Of a stretch of DNA of 64,000 bases, positions 1-9,553 are shown in pieces. The stretch is from Isoperla grammatica (lineage: Eukaryota; Arthropoda; Insecta; Plecoptera; Perlodidae). A model generated the notes under the pieces. The model was given only the letters and a program-made list of their open reading frames with translations, made no database searches and was not told the origin of the DNA. Location: the NCBI GenBank assembly GCA_945910005.1, contig CAMDTW010000165.1, forward strand, positions 1 through 64,000, written 5' to 3'. Numbering within the stretch: the first letter of the stretch is position 1; each line of letters begins with the position of its first letter. The position numbers were made by a program, and so were the translations under genes.

Positions 1-1
1 A

Positions 2-41
2 GGCGCTCTGATTGCAAAGAGCCATATTGGGGAGATTGTTA
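2..41. repeat. Truncated 40-bp unit of the 68-bp satellite
   Basis: The unit keeps its first 20 bases (to GCAAAGAG) and resumes at CCATATTGGGG, so 28 bp are missing. The missing segment is bounded by two AGAG strings, which fits slippage or deletion between short direct repeats. The following unit begins with TGCGC instead of GGCGC. The same truncated unit recurs at 382-421 and 2228-2267. Confidence 0.9.
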
Positions 42-147
42 TGCGCTTGGATTGCAAAGAGGGCCGCAAGTATGACGGAGTGGCAAGAGCCACATTAGGG
101 AGATTGTTAGGCGCTTGGATTTTAAAGAGGGCCGCAAGTATGACGAA

Positions 148-161
148 GTGGCGAGAGCCAC
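148..161 (+). other. Representative hairpin motif of the 68-bp unit (GTGGC-GAGA-GCCAC)
   Basis: A perfect 5-bp inverted repeat with a 4-nt loop, closed by C-G, present once in most consensus-like units of the 68-bp array. The loop fits GNRA in RNA and GNNA in DNA, loop classes known to be unusually stable on a C-G closing pair. Loop variants on an intact stem include GAAA (1407-1420), GTGA (3023-3036) and GGGA (6279-6292). Stem variants include GTGAC with GTCAC (1859-1872) and wobble-type GTGGT with GCCAC (4581-4594, 6618-6631). Many other units carry GTGAC with GCCAC and so have one mismatch. Whether it folds or matters in vivo is not shown. Confidence 0.7.
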
Positions 162-259
162 ATTGGGGAGATTGTTAGGCGCTTGGATTGCAAAGAGGGC
201 CTCAAGAATGGCGGAGTAGCGAGAGCCACATTAGGGAGATTGTTAGGCGCTTGGATTGC

Positions 260-1160
260 AAAGAGGGCCGCAAGTATGACGAAGTGGCGAGAGCCACATT
301 GGGGAGATTGTAAGGCGCTTGGATTGCAAAGAGGGCCTCAAGAATGGCGGAGTGGCGAGATCCACATCGGGGAGATTGTAAGGCGCTCTGATTGCAAAGA
401 GCCATATTGGGGAGATTGTTATGCGCTTGGATTGCAAAGAGGGCCGCAAGTATGACGGAGTGGCGAGAGCCACATTAGGGAGATTGTTAGGCGCTTGGAT
501 TGCAAAGAGGGCCGCAAGTATGGCGGAGTGGCGAGAGCCACATTAGGGAGATGTTTGGCACTTGGATTGCAAAGAGGGCCGCAAGTATGGTGGAGTGACG
601 AGAGCCACATTGGAGAGATTGTAAGACGCTTGTATTGCAAAGAGGGCCGCAAGTATGACGGTGTGGCGAGGGCCACATTGGGGAGATTGTTAGGCGCTTG
701 GATTGCAAAGAGGGCCGCAAGTATGACGGAGTGGCGAGAGCCACATTGGGGAGATTGTTAGGCGCTTGGATTGCAAAGAGGGCCGCAAGTATGACGGTGT
801 GTCGAGAGCCACATTGGGGAGATTGTTAGGCGCTTGGATTGCAAAGAGGGCCGCAAGTATGACGGAAAGGCGAGAGCCACATTGGGGAGATTATTAGGCA
901 CTTGGATTGCAAAGAGGGCCGCAAGAGTGACTGAGTGAAATTGCCACTTGGGGAGATTGTGAGGCGCTTGGATTGCAAAGAGGGCCGCAAGTATGACGGA
1001 GTGGCGAGAGCCACATTGGGGAGATTGTAAAGCGCTCTGATTGCAAAGAGGGCCGCAAGTATGGCGGTGTGACGAGAGCCACATTGGGGAGATTGTAAGG
1101 CGCTTGGATTGCAAAGAGGGCCGCAAGAGTGACGGAGTGAAAGTGCCACCTTGGGGAGAT
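260..1160. repeat. Higher-order block of the 68-bp array, copy 1 (partner about 2283-3245)
   Basis: This run shares an ordered series of rare variants with 2283-3245, at spacings of about 2,021-2,028 bp over most of its length: GGGCCTCAAGAATGG with GAGATCCACATCGG, the 40-bp truncated unit, an irregular GATGTT boundary, GACGCTTGTATTGC, and GAGTGACTGAGTGAAATT. One unit differs towards the right end, after which the copies diverge. Confidence 0.75.
382..421. repeat. Truncated 40-bp unit of the 68-bp satellite
   Basis: Same internal 28-bp deletion between AGAG strings as at 2-41, and the same TGCGC start in the following unit. The shared breakpoint and linked substitution indicate duplication of one deleted unit rather than an independent event. 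Confidence 0.9.
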
Positions 1161-1499
1161 TGTAAGGCGCTTGGATTGCAAAGAGGCCGCAAGTATAACG
1201 AAGTGACGAGAGCAACACTGGGGAGATTTTTAGGCGCTCTGATTGCAAAGAGGGCCGCAAGTATGAAGGTTTGGCGAGAGCCACATTGGGGAGATTGTAA
1301 GACGTTTTGATTGCAAAGAGGGCCGCAAGTATGGTGGAGTGACGAGAGCCATATTGGGGAGATTGTTAGGCGCTTGGATTGCAAAGATGGCCGCAAGAAT
1401 GGCGGAGTGGCGAAAGCCACATCGGGGAGATTGTAAGGCGCTCTGATTGCAAAGAGGGCCGCAAGTATGACGGAGTAGCGCGAGCCACATTGGGGAGTT

Positions 1500-2090
1500 T
1501 GTTAGGCGCTTGGATGGCAAAGAGGGCCGCAAGTTTGACGGTGTGACGAGAGCCACATTGGGGACATTGTTAGGCGCTTGGATTGCTTAGAGGGCCGCGA
1601 GTTTAACGGAGTGGCGAGAGCAACACTGGGGAGATTGTTAGGCGCTTTGATTGCAAAGAGGGCCGCAAGTATGACAGATTGTTAGGCGCTTATATTGAAA
1701 AGAGGGACGCAACTTTGACGGAGTGGCGAGAGCCACATCGGGGAGATTGTAAGGCGCATGGATTGCAAAGAGGGCCGCAAGTATGACGGCGTGGCGAGAG
1801 CCACATTGGGGAGATTGTTAGGCGCTTGGATTGCAAAGAGGGCCGCAAGTATGACGGTGTGACGAGAGTCACATTAGGGAGATTGTTAGGCAATTTGATT
1901 GCAAAAAGGGCCGCAAGTATGGTGGAGTGACGAGAGCCATATTGGGGAGATTGTTAGGCGCTTGGATTGCAAAGAGGGCCGAGAGAATGGCGGAGTGGCG
2001 AGAGCTTCATCGGGAAGATTGTTAGGCGCTCTGATTGCAAAGAGGGCCGCAAGTATGACGGAGTGGCGAGAGCCACATTGGGGAGATTGT
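1500..2090. repeat. 590-bp segment with a partner 6,296 bp away, copy 1
   Basis: Shares with about 7797-8386 the GGATGGCAAAG unit, the GCTTAGAGGG unit, the 44-bp truncated unit, GGCGCATGG, the perfect alternative stem GTGAC-GAGA-GTCAC (1859-1872) and GCCGAGAGAATGG. Copy 1 has private changes around 1,690-1,720 and at 1,890-1,910. A related stretch with GGCGCATGG and GCCGAGAGAATGG also lies near 3,660-4,000. Confidence 0.82.
1641..1684. repeat. Truncated 44-bp unit of the 68-bp satellite
   Basis: The unit reads normally to CGCAAGTATGAC and then jumps to AGATTGTTA, losing 24 bp that include the whole hairpin motif. An identical truncated unit is at 7937-7980, in equivalent surroundings 6,296 bp away. 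Confidence 0.9.
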
Positions 2091-2227
2091 TAGGCGCTTG
2101 GATTGCAAAGAGGGCCGCAAGTATGACGGAGTGGCGAGAGCAACACTGGGGAGATGTAAGGCACTTGGATTGCAAAGAGGGCCGCAAGTATGGGGGAGTG
2201 ACGAGAGCCACATTGGAGAGATTGTAA

Positions 2228-2267
2228 GGCGCTCTGATTGCAAAGAGCCATATTGGGGAGATTGTTA
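2228..2267. repeat. Truncated 40-bp unit of the 68-bp satellite
   Basis: Third copy of the 28-bp-deleted unit, again followed by a unit starting TGCGC. It lies at the start of the block that duplicates the 0.3-1.2 kb region about 2.02 kb downstream. Confidence 0.9.
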
Positions 2268-2282
2268 TGCGCTTGGATTTCA

Positions 2283-3245
2283 AAGAGGGCCGCGAGTATG
2301 ACGAAGTGGCGAGAGCCACATTGGGGAGATTGTAAGGCGCTTGGATTGCAAAGAGGGCCTCAAGAATGGCGGAGTGGCGAGATCCACATCGGGGAGATTG
2401 TAAGGCGCTCTGATTGGAAGAGCCATATTGGGGAGATTGTTTTGCGCTTGGATTGCAAAGAGGGCCGCAAGTATGACGGAGTGGCGAGAGCCACATTAGG
2501 GAGATTGTTAGGCGCTTGGATTGCAAAGAGGGCCGCAAGTATGGCGGAGTGGCGAGAGCCACATTAGGGAGATGTTAGTTACTTGGATTGCAAAGAGGGC
2601 CGCAAGTATGGTGGAGTGACGAGAGCCACATTGGAGAGATTGTTAGACGCTTGTATTGCAAAGAGGGCCGCAAGTATGACGGTGTGACGAGGGCCACATT
2701 GGGGAGATTGTTAGGCGCTTGGATTGCAAAGAGGGCCGCAAGTATGACGGAGTGGCGAGAGCCACATTGGGGAGATTGTTAGGCGCTTGGATTGCAAAGA
2801 GGGCCGCAAGTATGACGGTGTGACGAGAGCCACATTGGGGAGATTGTTAGGCGCTTGGATTGCAAAGAGGGCCGCAAGTATGACGGAAAGGCGAGAGCCA
2901 CATTGGGGAGATTGTTAGGCGCTTGGATTGCAAAGAGGGCCGCAAGAGTGACTGAGTGAAATTGCCACCTTGGGGAGATTGTGAGGCGCTTGGATTGCAA
3001 AGAGGGCCGCAAGTATGACGGAGTGGCGTGAGCCACATTGGGGAGATTGTTAGGCGCTCTGATTGCAAAGAGGGCCGCAAGTATGGCGGTGTGACGAGAG
3101 CCACATTGGGGAGATTGTAAGGCGCTTGGATTGCAAAGAGGGCCGCAAGTATGCCGGAGTGACGAGAGCCACATTGGAGAGATTGTTAGGCGCTTGGATT
3201 GCAAAGAGGGCCGCAAGAGTGACGGAGTGAAAGTGCCACCTTGGG
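2283..3245. repeat. Higher-order block of the 68-bp array, copy 2
   Basis: Counterpart of about 260-1160, recognised by the same order of rare variants. It contains one extra unit near its right end (with ATGCCGGAGTG near 3,150). The edges are approximate. Confidence 0.75.
2404..2442. repeat. Truncated 39-bp unit of the 68-bp satellite
   Basis: Same deletion as at 382-421, with one further base lost (GATTGGAAGAG instead of GATTGCAAAGAG) and TTTTGCGC at its end. It is the counterpart of 382-421 in the 2.02-kb-spaced duplication, with later private changes. Confidence 0.85.
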
Positions 3246-3261
3246 GAGATTGTGAGGCGTT

Positions 3262-3666
3262 TGGATTGCAAAGAGGGCCGCAAGTATGACGGAGTGGCAA
3301 GAGCCACATTGGGATGATTGTTAGGCGCTTGGATTGCAAAGAGGGCCGCAAGTATGACGGTGTGACGAGAGCCACATTAGGGGATTGTTAAGCGCTTGGA
3401 TTGCAAAGAGGGCCGCAAGTATGACGGATTGACGAGAGATTCATTGGGGATATGTTAGGCACTTGGATTGCAAAGAGGGCCGCAAGTATGAAGGTTTGAC
3501 GAGAGCCACATTGGGGAGATTGTTAGGCGTTTTGATTGCAACGAGAGCCGCAAGTATGGTGGAGTGACGAGAGTCATATTTGTGAGATTGTTAGGCGCTT
3601 GGATCTCGTAGAGGGCCGCAAGAATGGCGGAGTGGCGAAAGCCACAACGGGGAGATTGTAAGGCGC
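3262..3666. repeat. 405-bp segment duplicated 881 bp downstream, copy 1
   Basis: Identical or nearly identical by eye to 4143-4547. Shared rare features are TGGGATGATTG, GAGATTCATTGGGGATATG, AACGAGAGCCG, CATATTTGTGAG, GGATCTCGTAGAGG and CCACAACGGGG. The copies diverge directly after GTAAGGCGC. The spacing of 881 bp is about 13 units. Confidence 0.88.
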
Positions 3667-4142
3667 ATGGATTGCAAAGAGGGCCGCAAGTATGACGGTG
3701 TGGCGAGAGCCACATTGGGGAGATTGTTAGGCGCTTGGATTGCAAAGAGGGCCGCAAGTATGACGGTGTGACGAGAGTCACATTAGGGAGATTGTTAGGC
3801 GTTTTGATTGCAAAGAGGGCCGCAAGTATGGTGGAGTGACGAGAGCCATATTGGGGAGATTGTTAGGCGCTTGGATTGCAAAGAGGGCCGAGAGAATGGC
3901 GGAGTGGCGAGAGCCACATCGGGGAGATTTTTTGGCGCTCTGATTGCAAAGAGGGCCGCAAGTATGACGGAGCGGCGAAAGCCACATTGGGGAGATTGTT
4001 AGGCGCTTGGATTGCAAAGAGGGCCGCAAGAGTGATGGAGTGAAAGTGCCACCTTGGGGAGATTGTGAGGCGCTTGGATTGCAAAGAGGGCCGCAAGTAT
4101 GACGGTGTGACGAGAGCAACACTGGGGAGATTTTTAGGCGCT

Positions 4143-4547
4143 TGGATTGCAAAGAGGGCCGCAAGTATGACGGAGTGGCAAGAGCCACATTGGGATGATT
4201 GTTAGGCGCTTGGATTGCAAAGAGGGCCGCAAGTATGACGGTGTGACGAGAGCCACATTAGGGGATTGTTAAGCGCTTGGATTGCAAAGAGGGCCGCAAG
4301 TATGACGGATTGACGAGAGATTCATTGGGGATATGTTAGGCACTTGGATTGCAAAGAGGGCCGCAAGTATGAAGGTTTGACGAGAGCCACATTGGGGAGA
4401 TTGTTAGGCGTTTTGATTGCAACGAGAGCCGCAAGTATGGTGGAGTGACGAGAGTCATATTTGTGAGATTGTTAGGCGCTTGGATCTCGTAGAGGGCCGC
4501 AAGAATGGCGGAGTGGCGAAAGCCACAACGGGGAGATTGTAAGGCGC
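4143..4547. repeat. 405-bp segment duplicated, copy 2
   Basis: Counterpart of 3262-3666, carrying the same run of private variants in the same order. The near identity suggests a recent event. Confidence 0.88.
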
Positions 4548-7500
4548 TCTGATTGCAAAGAGGGCCGCAAGTATGACGGAGTGGTGAAAGCCACATTGGG
4601 TAGATTGTTAGGCGCTTGGATGGCAAATAGGGCCGCAAGTATGACGGTGTGACGAGAGCCACGTTGGGGACATAATTAGGCGCTTGGATTGCAAAGAGGG
4701 CCGCAAGTTTGACGGAGTGGCGAGAGCAACACTGGGGAGATTGTTAGGCGCTTTGATTGCACAGAGGGCCGCAAATATAGGTGGAGTGACGAGAGCCACA
4801 TTGGGGAGATTGTTAGGCGCTTGGATTGCAAAGAGGGCCGCAAGTATGACGGAATGGCGAGAGCCACATTGGGGAGATTGTTAGGCGCTTGGATTGCAAA
4901 GAGGGCCGCAAGTATGGCGGAGTGACGAGAGCCACACTGGGGAGATTGTTAGGCGCTTGAATTGCAAAGAGGGCCGCAAGCATGACGGTGTGACGAGAGC
5001 CACATTGGGGAGATTGTTAGGCGCTTGGACAGCAAAGAGGGCCGCAAGTATGGCGGAGTGACGAGAACCACATCGAGAGATTGTTAGGCGCTTTGATTGC
5101 AAAGAGGGCCGCAAGTATGACAAAGTGACGAGAGCAACATTGGGGAGATTGTTAGGCGCTTGGATTGAAAAGAGGGCCGCAAGTATGACGGAGTGGCGAG
5201 AGCCACATCGGGGAAATTGTTAGGCGCTCTGATTGCAAAGAGGGCCGCAAGAGTGACGGAGTGAAAGTGCCACCTTGGGGAGATTGTGAGGCGCTTTGAT
5301 TGCAAAGAGGGCCGCAAGTATAACGAAGTGACGAGAGCAACACTGGGGAGGTTTTTAGGCGCTCTGATTGCAAAGAGGGCCGCAAGTATGAAGGTTTGAC
5401 GAGAGCCACATTGGGGAGATTGTAAGGCGTTTTGATTGCAAAGAGGGCCGCAAGTATGGTGGAGTGACGAGAGCCATATTGGGGAGATTGTTAGGCGCTT
5501 GGATTGCAAAGAGAGCCGCAAGAATGGCGGAGTGACGAAAGCCACATCGGGGAGATTGTAAGGCGCTCTGATTGCAAAGAGGGCCGCAAGTATGACGGAG
5601 TGGCGAGAGCCACATTGGGGAGATTGTTAGGCGCTTGGATTGCAAAGAGGGCCGCAAGTTTGACGGTGTGACGAGAGCCACATTGGGGGATTGTTATGCG
5701 CTTGGATTGCAAAGAGGGCCGCAAGTATGACGGAGTGACGAGAGATACATTGGGGATATGTTAGGCACTTGGATTGCAAAGAGGGACGCAAGTATAAAGG
5801 TTTGATGAGAGCCACATTGGGGAGATTGTAAGGCGTTTTCATTGCAAAGAGGGCCGCAAGTATGGTGGAGTGACGAGAGCCATATTGGGGAGATTGTTAG
5901 GCGCTTGGATTGCAAAGAGGGCCGCAAGAATGGCGGAGTGGCGAAAGCCACATTGGGGAGATTGTAAGGCGCTCTGATTGCAAAGAGGGCCGCAAGTATG
6001 ACGGAGTGGCGAGAGCCACATTGGGGAGATTGTTAGGCGCTTGGATAGCAAAGAGGGCCGCAAGAATGACGGTGTGACGAGAGCCACATTGGGGACATAA
6101 TTAGGCGCGTGGATTGCAAAGAGGGCCGTAAGTTTGACGGAGTGGCGAGAGCAACACTGGGGAGATTGTTAGGCGCTTTGATTACACAGAGGGCCGCAAA
6201 TATAGGTGGAGTGACGAGAGCCACATTGGGGAGATTGTTAGGCGCTTAGATTGCAAAGAGGGCCGCAAGTATGACGGAGTGGCGGGAGCCACATTGGGGA
6301 GATTGTTAGGCGCTTGGATTGCAAAGAGGGCCGCAAGTATGGCGGAGTGACGAGAGCCACACTGGGGAGATTGTTAGGCGCTTGAATTGCAAAGAGGGCC
6401 GCAAGCATGACGGTGTGACGAGAGCCACATTGGAAAGATTGTTAGGCGCTTGGACTGCAAAGAGGGCCGCAAGTATGGCGGAGTGACAAGAACCACATCG
6501 AGAGATTGTTAGGCGCTTGGATTGCAAAGAGGGCCGCAAGTATGACAAAGTGACGAGAGCAACATTGGGGAGATTGTTAGGCGCTTGGATTGAAAAGGGG
6601 GCCGCAAGTATGACGGAGTGGTGAGAGCCACATCGGGGAGATTGTAAGGCGCTTTGATTGCAAAGAGGGCCGCAAGTATGACGGAGTGGCGAGAATTACA
6701 TGGGGGAGATTGTAAGGCGCTTGGATTGCAAAGAGGGCCGCAAGAGTGACGGAGTGAAAGTGCCACCTTGGGGAGATTGTGAGGCGCTTGGATTGCAAAG
6801 AGGGCCGCAAGTATGACGGAGTGGCGAGAGCCACATTGGGGAAATTATTAGGCGCTCTGATTGCAAAGAGGGCCGCAAGTATGCCCGAGTGACGAGAGCC
6901 ACATTGGAGAGATTGTTAGGCGCTTGGATTGCAAAGAGGGCCGCAAGAGTGACGGAGTGAAAGTGCCACCTTGGGGAGATTGTAAGGCGCTTGGATTGCA
7001 AAGAGGGCCGCAAGTATAACGAAGTGACGAGAGCAACACTGGGGAGATTTTTAGGCGCTTGGATTGCAAAGAGGGCCGCAAGTATGACGGAATGGCGAGA
7101 GCCACATCGGGGAGATTGTAAGGCGCTCTGATTGCAAAGAGGGCCGCAAGTATGACGGAGTGGCGAGAGCCACATTGGGGAGATTGTTAGGCGCTTGGAT
7201 TGCAAAGAGCGCCGCAAGTATGACGGTGTGACGAGAGCCACATTGGGGAGATTGTTAGGCGCTTTGATTGCAAAAGGGCCGCAAGTATCAAGGTGTGACG
7301 AGAGCCACATTTGGGAGATTGTTAGGCGTTTTGATTGCAAAGAGGGCCGCAAGTATGGTGGAGTGACGAGAGCCATATTGGGGAGATTGTTAGGCGCTTG
7401 GATTGCAAAGAGGGCCGCAAGAATGGCGGAGTGGCGAGAGCCACATAGGGGAGATTGTTAGGCGTTTTGATTGCAAAGAGGGCCGCAAGTATGGTGGAGT

Positions 7501-7796
7501 GACGAGAGCCATATTGGGGAGATTGTTAGGCGCTTGGATTGCAAAGAGGGCCGCAAGAATGGCGGAGTGGCGAAAGCCACATCGGGGAGATTGTCAGGCG
7601 CTCTGATTGCAAAGAGGGCCACAAGTATGACGGAGTGGCGAGAGCAACATTGGGGAGATTGTTAGGCGCTTGGATGGCAGAGAGGGCCGCAAGTATGACG
7701 GTGTGACGAGAGCCACATTGGGGAGATTGTAAGGCGCTCTGATTGCAAAGAGGGCCGCAAGTATGGTGGAGTAGCGAGAGCCACATTGGGTAGATT

Positions 7797-8386
7797 GTTA
7801 GGCGCTTGGATGGCAAAGAGGGCCGCAAGTTTGACGGTGTGACGATAGCCACATTGGGGACATTGTTAGGCGCTTGGATTGCTTAGAGGGCCGCCAGTTT
7901 AACGGAGTGGCGAGAGCAACACTGGGAAGATTGTTAGGCGCTTTGATTGCAAAGAGGGCCGCAAGTATGACAGATTGTTAGGCGCTTGGATTGAAAAGAG
8001 GGCCGCAAGTATGACGGAGTGGCGAGAGCCACATCGGGGAGATTGTAAGGCGCATGGATTGCAAAGAGGGCCGCAAGTATGACGGCGTGGCGAGAGCCAC
8101 ATTGGGGAGATTGTTAGGCGCTTGGATTGCAAAGAGGGCCGCAAGTATGACGGTGTGACGAGAGTCACATTAGGGAGATTGTTAGGCGTTTTGATTGCAA
8201 AGAGGGCCGCAAGTATGGTGGAGTGACGAGAGCCATATTGGGGAGATTGTTAGGCGCTTGGATTGCAAAGAGGGCCGAGAGAATGGCGGACTGGCGAGAG
8301 CCACATCGGGGAGATTGTTAGGCGCTCTGATTGCAAAGAGGGCCGCAAGTATGACGGAGTGGCGAGAGCCACATTGGGAAGATTGT
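7797..8386. repeat. 590-bp segment, copy 2
   Basis: Counterpart of 1500-2090. To its right, at about 8,389-8,580, the sequence instead follows the order seen near 4,010-4,200 (GAGTGATGGAGTGAAAG, then GAGCAACACTGGGG). This copy therefore looks like a mosaic of two upstream regions, as expected from repeated unequal exchange. Confidence 0.78.
7937..7980. repeat. Truncated 44-bp unit of the 68-bp satellite
   Basis: Same 24-bp deletion as 1641-1684, flanked on the left by the same rare unit with GCTTAGAGGG. This is the diagnostic marker of the 6.30-kb-spaced duplication in the 68-bp array. Confidence 0.9.
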
Positions 8387-8388
8387 TA

Positions 8389-8900
8389 GGCGCTTGGATT
8401 GCAAAGAGGGCCGCAAGAGTGATGGAGTGAAAGTGCCACCTTGGGGAGATTGTGAGGCGCTTGGATTGCAAAGAGGGCCGCAAGTATGACGGTGTGACGA
8501 GAGCAACACTGGGGAGATTTTTAGCGCGCTTGGATTGCAAAGAGGGCCGCAAGTATGACGGAGTGGCGAGAGCCACATTGGGATGATTGTTAGGCGCTTG
8601 GATTGCAAAGAGGGCCGCAAGTATGACGGAGTGGCGAGAGCCACATTGGGGAGATTCTTAGGCGCTTGGATTGCAAAGAGGGCCGCAAGAGTGATGAAGT
8701 GAAAGTGCCACCTTGGGGAGATTGTGAGGCGCTTGGATTGCAAAGAGGGCCGCAAGTATGACGGTGTGACGAGAGCAACACTGGGGAGATTTTTAGCGCG
8801 CTTGGATTGCAAAGAAGTCCGCAAGTATGACGGAGTGGCGAGAGCCACATTGGGATGATTGTTAGGCGCTTGGATTGCAAAGAGGGCCGCAAGTATGACG
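8389..8900. repeat. Tandem duplication of a 4-unit (272-bp) block
   Basis: The block 8389-8660 is repeated from 8661. Both copies contain the GAGTGATG unit followed by GTGAAAGTGCCACC, then GAGCAACACTGGGG, then the unusual boundary TTTTTAGCGCGC (a 1-bp insertion), then TGGGATGATTG. The spacing is exactly 272 bp, or four units. The second copy has private substitutions such as GAAGTCCGC near 8,815. Confidence 0.88.
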
Positions 8901-9254
8901 GTGTGACGAGAGCCACATTGGGGGATTGTTATGCGCTTGGATTGCAAAGAGGGCCGCAAGTATGACGGAGTGACGAGAGATACATTGGGGATATGTTAGG
9001 CACTTGGATTGCAAAGAGGGCCGCAAGTATGAAGGTTTGACGAGAGCCACATTGGGGAGATTGTAAGGCGTTTTGATTGCAAAGAGGGCCGCAAGTATGG
9101 TGGAGTGACGAGAGCCATATTGGGGAGATTGTTAGGCGCTTGGATGGCAAAGAGGGCCGCAAGTATGACGGTGTGACGAGAGCCACATTGGGGACATAAT
9201 TAGGCGCTTGGATTGCAAAGAGGGCCGCAAGTTTGACGGAGTGGCGAGAGCAAC

Positions 9255-9275
9255 ACTGGGGAGTGGCTTTGATTA
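9255..9275. repeat. Unit boundary with an 8-bp loss
   Basis: Where the closely related stretch near 6,150-6,180 reads GGGGAGATTGTTAGGCGC before TTTGATTACAC, this copy reads GGGGAGTGGC before the same TTTGATTACAC. The unit boundary has lost 8 bp. The flanking rare variants (TTACACAGAGG, AAATATAGGTGG) show that the two copies share an ancestor. Confidence 0.8.
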
Positions 9276-9535
9276 CACAGAGGGCCGCAAATATAGGTGG
9301 AGTGACGAGAGCCACATTGGGGAGATTGTTAGGCGCTTGGATTGCAAAGAGGGCCGCAAGTATGACGGAGTGGCGAGAGCCACATTGGGGAGATTGTTAG
9401 GCGCTTGGATTGCAAAGAGGGCCGCAAGTATGACGGAGTGGCGAGAGCCACATTGGGGAGATTGTGCGGCGCTTGGATTGCAAAGAGGGCCGCAAGTATG
9501 GCGGAGTGACGAGAGCCACACTGGAGAGATTGTTA

Positions 9536-9553
9536 GGCGCTGGCACTGACTGA
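9536..9553. other. Junction between the 68-bp and 94-bp satellites
   Basis: The last complete 68-bp unit is 9468-9535. The next unit begins GGCGCT (9536-9541), and then the sequence becomes CACTGACTGAGCGCAGGG, which is 94-bp satellite from 9544 on. Bases 9542-9543 (GG) can be assigned to either side. The first complete 94-bp unit, 9554-9647, already matches the consensus. There is no transposon, target-site duplication or unique linker. Both units have a similar short string here (TTAGGCGC in one, TTAGCGC in the other), so a microhomology-assisted join is possible but not proven. Confidence 0.93.

Larger units (their letters stand above)
1..9541. repeat. 68-bp satellite tandem array (about 140 units)
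   Basis: Head-to-tail array in a single orientation, continuing off the left edge. A clean unit is 2714-2781: it begins GGCGCTTGGATTGCAAAGAG, has GGAGTGGCGAGAGCCAC in the middle and ends GGGGAGATTGTTA. The consensus is about 56% GC, has four CpG sites, and is G-rich on the + strand (27 G, 11 C). Variable positions recur in linked sets. For example, units starting GCGTTTTGATTG usually also carry TGGTGGAGTGACG and CATATTGGGG, which marks subfamilies. Frequent alternatives are GGCG/GACG before the AGAG, TTAGG/TAAGG/TGAGG at the unit boundary, and CTTGG/CTCTG/CTTTG near the start. No unique DNA interrupts the array. I know no named family with this unit. The function is unknown; heterochromatic satellite is the inference. 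Confidence 0.97.

Noticed and set aside
1..9541. TTAGG string in each 68-bp unit, as in arthropod telomeres
   Set aside because: TTAGG occurs once per 68 bp, not as a head-to-tail pentamer run, and is often changed to TAAGG or TGAGG. It is coincidental.
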